A stretch of 64,000 nt of DNA from an uncultured SAR86 cluster bacterium (GTDB lineage: Bacteria; Pseudomonadota; Gammaproteobacteria; Magnimaribacterales; D2472), in NCBI GenBank assembly GCA_902608115.1, contig CACLMT010000001.1, positions 130,484 through 194,483 of the forward strand. Direction: 5' to 3'. Positions 18,186 through 28,030 of this stretch are shown here, piece after piece (positions within the stretch are counted from its first letter, which is position 1; each line of letters begins with the position of its first letter). Both the position numbers and the translations under genes were made by a program. Under the pieces are notes generated by a model. The model had not been told where the DNA came from and made no database searches. It saw nothing but the letters and a program-made list of their open reading frames with translations.

Positions 18186-18642
18186 AATTAACTTTAATGC
18201 TTGATTTAAATTGATTATTTTTTGTGTCTAATGACGCTCGCCTTCTTTGATTGTCATGGGCAAGGTTAATTATAAGATCAGGGGGTCTTTTTGTTTGAAG
18301 ATTTTCTGGCCATTCAATAAAAATAATCTTTTGTTTTTTTGTTGATCTATCAAGATTTAAAATATCTATATCTTCTAATGAATTAATCCTATAAAGATCT
18401 ATATGTAAAAAAAGCCTATTTTCTATTTCATATTCTTCGCATAAGGCATATGAAGGACTGGTTACTAAGTTTTTCCAGCCAAAATTTTGAAGGGCACCTC
18501 TTACTAAAGTTGTCTTTCCGGCGCCTAAATCACCACTTAGATGAACCTCAATATTAATGTCACCCATTTCTTGAATTACATTGCTGATTGTTGCTCCAAG
18601 CTTCAAAGTATCAGATTCATTTTCTAGAATAAGTTTTAACAT
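18172..18642 (-). CDS. tsaE: tRNA threonylcarbamoyladenosine biosynthesis ATPase TsaE
   Basis: A 156-residue P-loop protein with Walker A GDLGAGKTTLVRG (about residue 37), the TSPSYAL switch and the FIEWPENL motif. TsaE works with TsaB and TsaD to make t6A37 in ANN-decoding tRNAs. It sits between nnr and the amidase as in E. coli yjeF-yjeE-amiB. Length matches the family. Confidence 0.95.
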   Translation of the reverse strand: MLKLILENESDTLKLGATISNVIQEMGDINIEVHLSGDLGAGKTTLVRGALQNFGWKNLVTSPSYALCEEYEIENRLFLHIDLYRINSLEDIDILNLDRSTKKQKIIFIEWPENLQTKRPPDLIINLAHDNQRRRASLDTKNNQFKSSIKVNYDNI

Positions 18643-18648
18643 TTAGTC

Positions 18649-20118
18649 TTAATTAAGTGCGTTTCTTATATGAGGTATAAGTTCGCTAGCTGCAAGCCCA
18701 ATATTACCCATTTCTTTTGCAAAAAAATCTCCAGCATTAGCATGCAAAGCTACGCCGGCAATGGCTGCGTCTTTAGGTTGAAGCCCCTGTGCCATTAATG
18801 AGCCTATAACACCAGAAAGAATATCTCCAGATCCAGCAACAGCTAACTCAGGACCACCTGAAGAGCAAAGATAAGACTCCTTACCATCATGAATTACAGT
18901 TCCATGACCTTTTAATACAATTATTCCTCCAAACTTTATATGCAAATCTTTTACAGCTTTTAAACGATTTTTTTGAATTTGTTCGGTTGTAATACCTAGC
19001 AAGCTTGATGCTTCCCCTGGGTGAGGGGTGAGAATAATATCTTTTGGCAAGGCCATTTTGGTAAAAGGTTCTTTTGTTAATAATCTTAAAGCTCCGGCAT
19101 CTAACAAGGTAGGTATTCTATTTTTTTTAGCATAAGTTATTAATTTGTATAATAGTTGTTCTGACCAATAGTTCTCAAACATACCTGGACCGCAAACAAA
19201 CACATTAGGCCATAAAAAGTTTTGTTCAAGATCTTGGGCATTATCTGAACCACAAACCATAACTTCTGGATTTTTTGCAAGACTTGGGGACACATGAGAT
19301 TTTCTTGTTAATAATTTCACCAAACCAGTCCCAGTTTTTAATGCAGCTTCTGATGTGAGAATTCCGGCACCCCCATAACCTTCATCGCCAGCAACAACAA
19401 GCAGCTTTCCATGGTTTCCTTTGTGAGCATCCTTTATTCTTACGGGGAGTTTAGATTTAATATCTTTGTAACTAAATTCATGAACAGTCGGCTTTACAAT
19501 TTTATTCATATTAAACCCAAGATCTTTTAAAACAATATCTCCACTGTAAATTTTACCTTGGTTTATTAATTGCCCAAGCTTTAAACCAATAAAAGTAATT
19601 GTTTTATCTGCATTAAAACATGCTTGAGATATTTCTCCAGTATTGCTATCAAGTCCAGTTGGGACATCTATGGCTATTTTAGATTCAAATCTATTACAGT
19701 CAGATAAAATTTCTTCTAACTCACTCCCTAAATCTATTCTTCCACCTATTCCAAATATTGCATCCACTATAACGGTTTTACTGGAAATATCTTTAATTGT
19801 TTTTGCGTTAATAAAATCTGAATCTTTTGCTGCTTTAAATGCATGCTCGCATAGGGGAGATTTCTTTATATGGTCTAGCACATCTAAAAATTTGACACGT
19901 TTTTTTAACTCACTTAGACCAATGCCTATGAAATATCCGTCTCCACCATTATTGCCTGGCCCACATAGAATTAAGAATTCTGACGTTGAAAAATCTTTGT
20001 TTAATATCTCAACAGACTGCTTGGCAGCCTCCATCATTGCTCGCAGGTCATCACCCTCTTTAATAAAAGAATTTTCCTCAAAAGCTCTGACCTGCTCCGC
20101 AGTATAAATACTATTCAC
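18649..20118 (-). CDS. nnr: Bifunctional NAD(P)H-hydrate epimerase / ADP-dependent dehydratase
   Basis: A 489-residue fusion. The N-terminal YjeF_N domain (about 1-210) epimerises damaged NAD(P)H hydrate (GPGNNGGDGYFIG; DVPTGLDSNTG). The C-terminal ribokinase-like domain (about 220-489) repairs the S form with ADP (AGDEGYGGAGI, LTPHPGEASSLLG, GSGDILSGVIGS). Same layout as E. coli YjeF. It starts a nnr-tsaE-amidase run and overlaps the end of the beta-propeller gene by 8 bases. Confidence 0.95.
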   Translation of the reverse strand: MNSIYTAEQVRAFEENSFIKEGDDLRAMMEAAKQSVEILNKDFSTSEFLILCGPGNNGGDGYFIGIGLSELKKRVKFLDVLDHIKKSPLCEHAFKAAKDSDFINAKTIKDISSKTVIVDAIFGIGGRIDLGSELEEILSDCNRFESKIAIDVPTGLDSNTGEISQACFNADKTITFIGLKLGQLINQGKIYSGDIVLKDLGFNMNKIVKPTVHEFSYKDIKSKLPVRIKDAHKGNHGKLLVVAGDEGYGGAGILTSEAALKTGTGLVKLLTRKSHVSPSLAKNPEVMVCGSDNAQDLEQNFLWPNVFVCGPGMFENYWSEQLLYKLITYAKKNRIPTLLDAGALRLLTKEPFTKMALPKDIILTPHPGEASSLLGITTEQIQKNRLKAVKDLHIKFGGIIVLKGHGTVIHDGKESYLCSSGGPELAVAGSGDILSGVIGSLMAQGLQPKDAAIAGVALHANAGDFFAKEMGNIGLAASELIPHIRNALN

Positions 20119-21193
20119 TTAAAGATAGGCTACCTTCTGCTAATCTGTCTGAGTGGTAGGAGCCAATCCATAAGGATCCATCGTGTGGTAAACCAACAGT
20201 TCCGACTCCCATATTTTTGCTCTTAAATTTATAGGACTCAACCAATGAAAGATCTGAAAGAGATAATTTGTTAACTGAAAAAGGAAGCGTGCAATTAACC
20301 ACTTCGGCACACCCTAAAGATTCTATCCCAGAATGATCATGATTAGTAACCCACGCAAAACCATCTTTGATGACCACATTATCAGGAGAATTGTGTTCGT
20401 AGATACCCAGAGATTGTTTAGAATTCAAATCAAATAGAATACTTTTATCCCCAAAGTTGTAATTCACGATGAGATTGTTATTTTTTTGATCTAATGCGAT
20501 GCCATTTGGGAAAGAGCCAGCTGTGTAATTTAGTTCCTCAAATTTATTATCCTGAGTCCATTTAACAACCATGCCTGTATCTGACTTGGCAAATACATTC
20601 CACAAGGCACTGATCATTGAAAAGTCAGATTCAAACATATGAGAGGCATAGAAGTTTCCAGACGCATCCAAGGAAACATCATTGAAATAATATTTGCCAT
20701 CAACGTCAACACAGCCCTTCCACTCAAGCACCCAACCATCTTTTTCTACCAGTTCAAACATCTCTATGCTTTCATTGGGATAGTGACTGACAACTGCAAG
20801 TTGTTGTTTTCCATCCTCTCTTTGAACTAAATCAATGCCATGAGGACCAAAGGGAATGCTCGTATCTCTAGAGCAGTCATCAGAGCCCCATTCATTTTTT
20901 CCGAAAGCAATCTTTGCTTTAGATCTAGTTTTATCCTTTATGTTAAAAAAACTTAATTTACCAGACGTCATTTCAACCAATGGTGCCATTCCTCCAAACT
21001 CAGCCACAATTAAAAAATTTCCATCTGGGGTAAGCGCTAAATCTTCAGGATTCATAAAATTACAATAGACTTTCAGCTCTTCATTGTCTTTACATCCATC
21101 CAAGACCTCAATGCTATTTTCATTTCCAAGCCATAAAAATGCAACAACACTCAATGTCAGTGTCCCTAAAATAGCTATCAATATTTTTTTCAT
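20111..21193 (-). CDS. Membrane-anchored or secreted beta-propeller (SMP-30/strictosidine synthase-like), function unknown
   Basis: About 360 residues. The start is set at the ATG at 21193, which overlaps the preceding stop (AAATGA) and has a GGGGGAG ribosome site; an upstream GTG is less likely. An N-terminal hydrophobic segment (KKILIAILGTLTLSVVAFLWLG) is a signal or anchor. The rest has propeller-like repeats: NPEDLALTPDGNFLIVAEFG, FGPHGIDLVQREDG, FPNGIALDQKNNNLIV, VGLPHDGSLWIGS. Such folds include lactonases and gluconolactonases; no catalytic assignment is made. Coupled to an alpha/beta hydrolase. Confidence 0.75.
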   Translation of the reverse strand: MKKILIAILGTLTLSVVAFLWLGNENSIEVLDGCKDNEELKVYCNFMNPEDLALTPDGNFLIVAEFGGMAPLVEMTSGKLSFFNIKDKTRSKAKIAFGKNEWGSDDCSRDTSIPFGPHGIDLVQREDGKQQLAVVSHYPNESIEMFELVEKDGWVLEWKGCVDVDGKYYFNDVSLDASGNFYASHMFESDFSMISALWNVFAKSDTGMVVKWTQDNKFEELNYTAGSFPNGIALDQKNNNLIVNYNFGDKSILFDLNSKQSLGIYEHNSPDNVVIKDGFAWVTNHDHSGIESLGCAEVVNCTLPFSVNKLSLSDLSLVESYKFKSKNMGVGTVGLPHDGSLWIGSYHSDRLAEGSLSLSE

Positions 21194-22098
21194 TTTTTCT
21201 CCCCCCACTCCTGTAAATAATTATTTATTAAAGAGACAAGCTCTAAAGGAGAATCGAGCGGGACATGATGAGCCGCATTCTCAATTACCTCGACTGTCAT
21301 AGAGTCTTTAAAAGCCTCTCTAATATATTTCATTATCTTTGATTCTAATAATAGACTTTTACCCCCTGCGATAAAAAGTGCAGGGCATTGAAATTTAAAT
21401 TCATAATTGTGCAGGCGTCTAAGAGAGGCAAAGAGCTTATCATCAAATCGCCATCTCCAGCCTTCTTCAACATCGAAAACTGAGTGCTCTGCGATGTATC
21501 TAAGATACCAGCCATTCTCGCAGTCCTGAGGAGGCATTAGTCTAAATCTCTCAATGATTGAAATTTTGTCAGGGTAGTATTTGATTCTTCTCAGCGGACC
21601 AGTGCTTTGATGTTTATCATAGTCATAAGTTGGTGGGCGAATGGGAGAATCAATCATTATCAGACCAGCAGGAAAATCTGGCATTTCAGATGCTATATAG
21701 CCAGCAAGATGACCGCCTAGTGAATGACCAATTAAATATACTTGTTTATTTTTTTCCATCGCCTTTTCATGATTGAGCATTGCAATAATTGCTTCGCCAA
21801 ATGCCTCAAAGCTATATTCTGACCTGTGTTCAGATTCACCCATTCCGGGGAGATCTGGAGCGATGACTGAGCAATTAGCATTAATAAGAGGAGCAATAGG
21901 GTCCCACCATTTCTTATGAGCGCCTGTTCCATGAACAAGAAGAATAATGTTGTTTGAGTTTTCTTTGTCCCAAACTTGATAACTCAGATTGCCCAATGAT
22001 TGGGTTAAAGTTTCTATTCTGGGTTTTTCTGAAATAGCCTTATGAAACCAGTCTGGGGCTGTTTTAAGATCATTATTTAACGATTCAGTGATTTCCAT
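21190..22098 (-). CDS. Alpha/beta hydrolase
   Basis: A 302-residue hydrolase. LVHGTGAHKKWWDP (about residue 53) is the oxyanion region, LIGHSLGGHLAGY gives the nucleophilic serine, and ENAAHHVPLDSP the catalytic histidine. The closest general pattern is the MhpC/haloperoxidase-type fold; substrate unknown. No signal peptide, so cytoplasmic. Its stop overlaps the next start (ATGA), so it and the propeller protein are probably made together. Confidence 0.85.
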   Translation of the reverse strand: MEITESLNNDLKTAPDWFHKAISEKPRIETLTQSLGNLSYQVWDKENSNNIILLVHGTGAHKKWWDPIAPLINANCSVIAPDLPGMGESEHRSEYSFEAFGEAIIAMLNHEKAMEKNKQVYLIGHSLGGHLAGYIASEMPDFPAGLIMIDSPIRPPTYDYDKHQSTGPLRRIKYYPDKISIIERFRLMPPQDCENGWYLRYIAEHSVFDVEEGWRWRFDDKLFASLRRLHNYEFKFQCPALFIAGGKSLLLESKIMKYIREAFKDSMTVEVIENAAHHVPLDSPLELVSLINNYLQEWGEKK

Positions 22099-22138
22099 TA
22101 CGGCTTATTCTAATGGATAATGTCAATCCATACTAATT

Positions 22139-22915
22139 ATGAATACACTCATCAGACCAGCAGCAACTGTTATTTTAATGCGTGAAGCATTAGATGGTTT
22201 TGAGGTCTTTATGTTAAAGCGAAGCACGCGATCTGCGTTTGGAAGTATATACGTTTTTCCAGGTGGAACAGTAGATGCAGAAGACTCCTCAAAAGAATTA
22301 TATAAGCATTGTGAGGGGTTCAATGATGTTAAAGCTTCAGCAATGCTAGGGGTTAAAAAGGATGGATTGGCATACTGGGTTGCATGCATTAGAGAATGCT
22401 TTGAAGAGGCTGGGATATTGCTAACAAATGAAGATGATCCATTATTGGGAGATCCAAAAAGACTTAATTATTATAGAGATAAGTTGAACTCACATCAGAT
22501 TGCATTCAAGGAGATTTGTTGCAATGAAGGCTTAAGATTAAGAGCAAATAATATTGTTCCATGTGCTCACTGGGTCACACCCACCATAGAACCAAAACGC
22601 TTCGATACAAGATTTTTTTTAGTTAAAGTTAATGCAAACCAGCTAGGTATGCATGACGGTTTTGAATTAACTGATAGCTTTTGGATTCAACCCCAAGAAG
22701 CTCTAAAAAGATTGGAAAGAGGTGAAATGAATATGATAATGCCAACAATAAATAATCTAACAAAACTTTGTGAATTTTCTTCAAGCAAAGATGCTTTTAA
22801 TTATTTTTATGCACTTGGAGAAAATGGTATTTCTACCATACTACCCAAATTTATAAAAAAAGATGGAGAGTGGTTGGGTTTTTTACCTGGAGAGGAGGGT
22901 TATGATGATATCTGA
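22139..22915 (+). CDS. Nudix hydrolase with an expanded Nudix box (NUDT19-like)
   Basis: A 258-residue protein. Strand FEVFMLKRS and FPGGTVDAED mark the start of the Nudix box, but RECFEEAGILL comes about 35 residues later rather than 8, because of an insertion. That split box is typical of the NUDT19/RP2 group, which hydrolyses CoA derivatives; the CoA preference is inference. The 3' end overlaps the MBL-fold gene, a pairing that suggests a joint role in CoA or lipid turnover. Divergent from the alpha/beta hydrolase. Confidence 0.83.
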   Translation: MNTLIRPAATVILMREALDGFEVFMLKRSTRSAFGSIYVFPGGTVDAEDSSKELYKHCEGFNDVKASAMLGVKKDGLAYWVACIRECFEEAGILLTNEDDPLLGDPKRLNYYRDKLNSHQIAFKEICCNEGLRLRANNIVPCAHWVTPTIEPKRFDTRFFLVKVNANQLGMHDGFELTDSFWIQPQEALKRLERGEMNMIMPTINNLTKLCEFSSSKDAFNYFYALGENGISTILPKFIKKDGEWLGFLPGEEGYDDI

Positions 22916-23720
22916 ACAAATGATCAAAAGAATTCCAGCAAGTAATAGCAGTATCTTTACTGGCCCAGGTACCAATAGTTATTTAATAGGAAAAGATGAT
23001 TTAACCTTAGTAGATCCTGGGCCAAAGATTAAAAAACATCTTGAAAATTTAGAAAAACTTGCTGAAGGTAAAATTAAGAGAATTTTGGTAACCCATACTC
23101 ATCGAGATCATTCGCCTGGAGCCAAGGTGCTAGGTGAAAGACTTGGGGTGCCGTTGATGGGGCGCTTGTTAAAAAAAGATGATTCTTTACAAGATAAAAC
23201 CTTTCAGCCAGACCAAGTGCTTAGTCATGGAGATTTAATTAAGACAAATGAATATACAATAGAAGTTGTGCATACTCCAGGGCATGCTTCAAACCATCTC
23301 TGTTATTTAGTGCAAGAGGAAGAAACAATGTTAACTGGAGATCACATAATGAATGGATCAACAGTTGTAATAGCTCCACCAGATGGGGACATGCAAGACT
23401 ATTTAGATTCATTAGAGCTTTTGAGGGAATATCAATTTTCTAGAATTGGTCCTGGACATGGCGATTTTTTAAATAATCCTATGGAGGCGGTCAATTGGAT
23501 AATTGATCATCGAATTGGTAGAGAGAATAAAGTATTAGAAAAACTTAGCTTGATATCACCAGCCACAATCGAGGCTTTAGTAAAGGAAGTTTACGATGAT
23601 GTTGATAAGAATCTCCATCCTATAGCCCTATGGAGCCTAGAAGCTCATTTACTTAAATTAAAAAATGATGGCAGGGCTCTTTTTGATTCTTCAGACAATA
23701 CATGGGTTATTAAGCCCTAG
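22902..23720 (+). CDS. MBL-fold metallohydrolase (LACTB2-like)
   Basis: About 272 residues. The start is placed at the tandem ATGs at 22902/22905 because AGGAGGG lies just before them; an earlier ATG at 22863 sits deep inside the Nudix gene. Metal motif THTHRDHSPGAK (about 75-85), then HTPGHASNH, TGDHIMNG and GPGHGDFL supply the zinc ligands. The C-terminal winged-helix-like tail (HPIALWSLEAHLLKL) is usual in the LACTB2 group, some members of which are ribonucleases or thioester hydrolases. Substrate not predicted. Confidence 0.85.
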   Translation: MMISEQMIKRIPASNSSIFTGPGTNSYLIGKDDLTLVDPGPKIKKHLENLEKLAEGKIKRILVTHTHRDHSPGAKVLGERLGVPLMGRLLKKDDSLQDKTFQPDQVLSHGDLIKTNEYTIEVVHTPGHASNHLCYLVQEEETMLTGDHIMNGSTVVIAPPDGDMQDYLDSLELLREYQFSRIGPGHGDFLNNPMEAVNWIIDHRIGRENKVLEKLSLISPATIEALVKEVYDDVDKNLHPIALWSLEAHLLKLKNDGRALFDSSDNTWVIKP

Positions 23721-23725
23721 TAACA

Positions 23726-24088
23726 ATGTTTGCCTTTTTTTTAGGTTGCCTATATTTAATTAATGCTCTTGCAGTTCTTTGGCTTGTTAAGAACAAATTT
23801 AATTTATTTGGTTTTATTTATAACAAAAAAAATAGGAGTTTTTTTATAATTTATGATTTGCCATTCATGGGATTAAGCTTGTTTGCCTTGCTTGAAAAAG
23901 TTCACTGGATTTTAATAATTTTATTTCTGATGCATCTATTGAATTCATTGGGCTTGATATTTAGACCAACCTACTTTTATCAATCTTTAGAGGAGATGAA
24001 AGTAATTGGTGAATCTAGTTTAATTAACTACATAACTTTCATGAGCACAATTGCTGGCTTGCTGTCCTTGTATGTGAGTTATCTATAA
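23726..24088 (+). CDS. Small polytopic membrane protein, unknown
   Basis: 120 residues with about four hydrophobic stretches (residues 1-20, 38-55, 62-85, 100-120). It follows the MBL-fold gene after 5 bases, likely in the same transcript, and overlaps the end of convergent acs by 6 bases. I recognise no family. Confidence 0.6.
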   Translation: MFAFFLGCLYLINALAVLWLVKNKFNLFGFIYNKKNRSFFIIYDLPFMGLSLFALLEKVHWILIILFLMHLLNSLGLIFRPTYFYQSLEEMKVIGESSLINYITFMSTIAGLLSLYVSYL

Positions 24089-26011
24089 GCTCATTTTATT
24101 GGCAATAAGACTCTCAACCACACTTGGGTCTGCTAGGGTTGAAGTGTCTCCAAGTTCATCAAAATTTCCTTCAGAAACTTTTCTTAAGATCCTTCTCATA
24201 ATTTTGCCAGATCTTGTTTTAGGGAGTCCTGGAGCCCATTGAATAAGATCTGGTTTTGCAATTGGACTTATTTCTTTGGCTACAAATTGTTGCAGTTCAT
24301 TTTTAAGACCTTCTTCTTCTTTTTCTCCTATCATGAGGGTGACATATGCGTATATTCCTTGACCTTTTATAGGATGTTCAAACCCCACAATTGCAGCCTC
24401 AGCAACTTTGGGATGAAGCACTAGTGCGCTTTCAATTTCAGCAGTCCCCAGTCTATGCCCAGAAACATTTAAAACATCATCTACTCTTCCTGTAATCCAA
24501 AAGTAGCCATCGATATCTCTTCTTGCCCCATCTCCTGTGAAATATGCATTTTTATAGGTTGAAAAGTAGGTATCTATCATCCGTTGATGATCACCATAAA
24601 TACTTCGAATTTGACTTGGCCATGATTGGGTAATGATAAGATTGCCAGAATTTTCTCCATTTAAAATTGAACCGTTTTCATCAACAAGCTCGGGTTTAAC
24701 TCCAAAAAAAGGAAGGCTTGCAGAGCCGGGCTTAACTGGGGTTATGCCTGCTATTGGAGAAATTAACGCAGACCCAGTTTCTGTTTGCCACCATGTGTCT
24801 ATTATCTGACATGATTCATTACCAACAACTTTGTAATACCATTCCCATGCTTCAGGGTTAATAGGCTCGCCAACAGTACCCAAGATTCTCAGAGTTGCCC
24901 TAGATGTTTTTTTAACGGGGTCATTTCCTTGTGCCATTAAAGATCTTAATGCAGTAGGCGCAGTATAAAAAATATTAATTTTATGTTTGTCACATATTTC
25001 CCAAAATCTTGAAGGGCTTGGATAAGTTGGTATTCCTTCAAACATAAGACTTGTTGCACCATTTGATAAAGGGCCATAGAGAATATATGTATGCCCAGTT
25101 ATCCAGCCCACATCTGCAGTACACCAATATCTATCTTCATTATGATATCCAAATAAGTATTTAAAACTTAAATGAGCTCCAAGGAGGTATCCAGCTGTAG
25201 TGTGCAAAACACCTTTTGGTTTTCCAGTTGAGCCTGATGTATATAGTATAAAGAGTGGATCTTCAGAATTCATTGGTTCACACGGACATTCATTGGAGGC
25301 AGATAAAAAGACATCATCATATGAAACATCTCTTCCTTCTATCCATTGAATATTGGAATTAGTTTTTTTGATTACTAAGCAGTGTTTAACCCCTGGACAT
25401 TCTTCAAGGGCTATATCAACATTCTTTTTAAGAGGGATTGTTTTTCCACCCCTTATGCCTTCATCAGCAGTAATTACAATATTACAATCAGCATCTAGTA
25501 TTCTGTCTTTTAGAGATTCAGGCGAAAATCCACCAAATACAACAGAATGGATTGCACCTATTCGCGTGCACGCTAACATTGCGTAGGCCGCCTCAGGAAT
25601 CATCGGCATATAAATACATACCCTTGATCCTTTTGAGGCACCCAATTCTTTTAAAATGTTAGAAAATTTACATACCTTATTATGAAGTTCTTTATAAGAG
25701 ATTTCTTTCGATTGATTGGGATCATCTCCCTCCCAGATGATTGCAGTTTTGTTTGAATTTTTTTTAAGATGTCTGTCAATACAATTAAAGGCAATATTAA
25801 TTTTTCCACCTTCAAACCATTTAGTATTTAAAAAATTATCATTATGAACTTTTTTAAACGGCTTGATCCAAGAAAGATTCTCTAATGCCCTTTTTCCAAA
25901 AAATTTATCTGGATCATTAATAGACTCTTTGTACATTCTTTCATAGCTAGAGAAGTCTGTTATGTAAGGGTTCTTTATGTTCTGATGCGGTTGATATGTT
26001 TTATCGCTCAT
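24083..26011 (-). CDS. acs: Acetyl-CoA synthetase
   Basis: A 642-residue adenylate-forming enzyme, nearly the same size as E. coli Acs (652). It activates acetate to acetyl-CoA through acetyl-AMP. Seen: the AMP motif [48 protein letters not shown], and the C-terminal TRSGKIMRR lysine loop, the usual acetylation site. A symporter of the acetate/solute family lies at 46.3 kb. Confidence 0.97.
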   Translation of the reverse strand: MSDKTYQPHQNIKNPYITDFSSYERMYKESINDPDKFFGKRALENLSWIKPFKKVHNDNFLNTKWFEGGKINIAFNCIDRHLKKNSNKTAIIWEGDDPNQSKEISYKELHNKVCKFSNILKELGASKGSRVCIYMPMIPEAAYAMLACTRIGAIHSVVFGGFSPESLKDRILDADCNIVITADEGIRGGKTIPLKKNVDIALEECPGVKHCLVIKKTNSNIQWIEGRDVSYDDVFLSASNECPCEPMNSEDPLFILYTSGSTGKPKGVLHTTAGYLLGAHLSFKYLFGYHNEDRYWCTADVGWITGHTYILYGPLSNGATSLMFEGIPTYPSPSRFWEICDKHKINIFYTAPTALRSLMAQGNDPVKKTSRATLRILGTVGEPINPEAWEWYYKVVGNESCQIIDTWWQTETGSALISPIAGITPVKPGSASLPFFGVKPELVDENGSILNGENSGNLIITQSWPSQIRSIYGDHQRMIDTYFSTYKNAYFTGDGARRDIDGYFWITGRVDDVLNVSGHRLGTAEIESALVLHPKVAEAAIVGFEHPIKGQGIYAYVTLMIGEKEEEGLKNELQQFVAKEISPIAKPDLIQWAPGLPKTRSGKIMRRILRKVSEGNFDELGDTSTLADPSVVESLIANKMSL

Positions 26012-26025
26012 ACGAACATAAAATC

Positions 26026-26691
26026 TTAGAAAAGTGATGGTTGAGGATTGATAAAATTCTTTCCTCTAGGATCAGACATAATTTTATTTATTAGTAATTT
26101 ATAGTCAGCGCTATCTGTTTGAAGATCAATATCTGCTGCATTAATGATAATAAGAGGAGCATTTTCAAAATATAGAAAGAATTTTGAATAAGCATTATTT
26201 AATTTTTCTAAGTAATCAATTGTTAGAAATTTTTCATCTGGATCACCTCTTTTATTTATTCTCTCCAATAAAACCTCTACAGGAGCCTGAAGGTAGATTA
26301 CCAAATCAGGTGAGGGTGCATCTAATGTTAAGTGCTCATAAACCTTATCATATAGACCCATTTCTTCTTCAGATAAAGTAGTTTCTGCAAATAACCTATC
26401 CTTCTCTATTAAAAAATCAGCAACACGAACAGGTTCAAATAATGATCTTTGTTTTAGATCTTCAATTTGTTGCATACGCTGAAATAAGAAAAATAATTGT
26501 GTTGCTAAAGCAGACTGTTTGGGGTTTCGATAAAAACTTTTTAAGAATGGATTTTCAGCTGGTTGCTCTAGGAAAACATCATACTTAAAAGATTCGGCAA
26601 TTTTATGGGCAAGGGTTGTTTTACCAACGCCAATCGGGCCCTCTATGGCAATATATTTTGGAAGCAGGGCTTCCTTTAAAGCTGGTTCCAT
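26026..26691 (-). CDS. Deoxynucleoside kinase family protein
   Basis: 221 residues with the P-loop [17 protein letters not shown] near residue 18, then the [13 protein letters not shown] segment and the LID-like [12 protein letters not shown]. It resembles dNK/deoxyguanosine-deoxyadenosine kinases, which phosphorylate deoxynucleosides for salvage. In several gammaproteobacteria such a kinase sits near pcnB (folK region), as here. Exact substrate not known. Confidence 0.85.
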   Translation of the reverse strand: MEPALKEALLPKYIAIEGPIGVGKTTLAHKIAESFKYDVFLEQPAENPFLKSFYRNPKQSALATQLFFLFQRMQQIEDLKQRSLFEPVRVADFLIEKDRLFAETTLSEEEMGLYDKVYEHLTLDAPSPDLVIYLQAPVEVLLERINKRGDPDEKFLTIDYLEKLNNAYSKFFLYFENAPLIIINAADIDLQTDSADYKLLINKIMSDPRGKNFINPQPSLF

Positions 26692-26717
26692 AAGGTTTTT
26701 ATTTTGTTTTACAAAGA

Positions 26718-28016
26718 TTAGCTTAACTCTTCCAAGAAACCAAATTTTTTCTCAACAGGAGTCTTCCTTGATTTCTTTAATGTTTGTAACATTTCAATTT
26801 TCTTGGGCCGATTAATTTGCTGAAACTTCGTCCACCAATTCCCGATTCCTTGTGTGTCTTCTGCCGCCTGTTCTCTAAGAAGTAAAAAGTCATATGCAGC
26901 CCTAAATCTTGGATGGTTAAGAATTTTGTAGGGTTGATGTCCGAGACGAGTTTCTAATTTAAGCTGTAAAGACCATATATCTTTAATATAGCCATGAAAT
27001 TTTCTTGGTATCGCGGTCAATTGTTGCTGCTCTCTAATAATTTTGTCCATATTTCTAAAGAATTTCCTTAGATTAAGAGAGCCATTTTCTTTTGCTGCTT
27101 CAATTAACTTAGGCCATAACAATGCAGCTAATAAAAATCCTGGCGTTACTGATTTCGATGATTGCGATCTTAAATCAGTATTTACAAGAGCAGCATGCTG
27201 AAATTTATTGCCAAAACTATTATTTTTATAGTTATTTGTAGTAATTACATATTTTAAAATTCCAAAAGATTTTAATTTATTAAAATTATTCAGACCTTGC
27301 TTTGTTAAGAAAATTTTACAGAATTCATCAAATAATCTAGCGTTTGAAATATTCCCTAATAAGTGTCCTTTTTCATATATAGCATTTTTTACATCATTTG
27401 AAATTTTAAAACCTAATTTTGAACTAAATCTTACAGCCCTCAGACTCCTTACAGGGTCTTCTTCAAATCTAACTAATGGATCTCCAATAGAGACTAAGAT
27501 TTTTTTTTGAATATGTTGAAGACCATTATGGAAGTCACGAAGGATATTTTTTGTCGGGTCAAAATAGAGGGCATTAACAGAAAAATCTCTTCTTAGGCAG
27601 TCTTCTTCTAGAGTGCCCCATACATTATCTCTTAGAATTTTCCCATCAATGTCCTTAATTACTTCAGAAATATTCTTTGATTTTGATTCATTCGCCCTAA
27701 AGGTAGAAACTTCTATTAGCTCATTTCTCCTGAATACATGAACTATACGAAATCTTTTTCCAATAATTCTAGATGCCTTAAATATTTTCCTAACCTCTTC
27801 AGGGGTGGCATTTGTTGATATGTCAAAATCTTTAGCTTTGATACCAACTAATAAGTCTCTTACACAACCCCCAACAAGGTATGCTTGATGATTAGATTTT
27901 TTGAGAGCTCGAATTATCTCGATAGCAAAAGGACTAAATTGATTGTCCTTTAAGTTTTTTGGGGTTCTGGGTGAAGATGCCTTATATTTTTTTGTCAAAA
28001 GCTTAGATACAACCAT
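26718..28016 (-). CDS. pcnB: Poly(A) polymerase I
   Basis: A 432-residue class II nucleotidyltransferase that polyadenylates RNA for decay. The head domain reads YLVGGCVRDLLVGIKAKDFDI (catalytic Asp pair), with RRDFSVNALYFDP and EDPVRSLRAVRFSSKLGF following; the basic C-terminal region fits PcnB rather than a CCA-adding enzyme. The dksA-pcnB order also matches E. coli. A tRNA nucleotidyltransferase is the main alternative. Confidence 0.9.
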   Translation of the reverse strand: MVVSKLLTKKYKASSPRTPKNLKDNQFSPFAIEIIRALKKSNHQAYLVGGCVRDLLVGIKAKDFDISTNATPEEVRKIFKASRIIGKRFRIVHVFRRNELIEVSTFRANESKSKNISEVIKDIDGKILRDNVWGTLEEDCLRRDFSVNALYFDPTKNILRDFHNGLQHIQKKILVSIGDPLVRFEEDPVRSLRAVRFSSKLGFKISNDVKNAIYEKGHLLGNISNARLFDEFCKIFLTKQGLNNFNKLKSFGILKYVITTNNYKNNSFGNKFQHAALVNTDLRSQSSKSVTPGFLLAALLWPKLIEAAKENGSLNLRKFFRNMDKIIREQQQLTAIPRKFHGYIKDIWSLQLKLETRLGHQPYKILNHPRFRAAYDFLLLREQAAEDTQGIGNWWTKFQQINRPKKIEMLQTLKKSRKTPVEKKFGFLEELS

Positions 28017-28030
28017 GTGAGTTGCATTTA

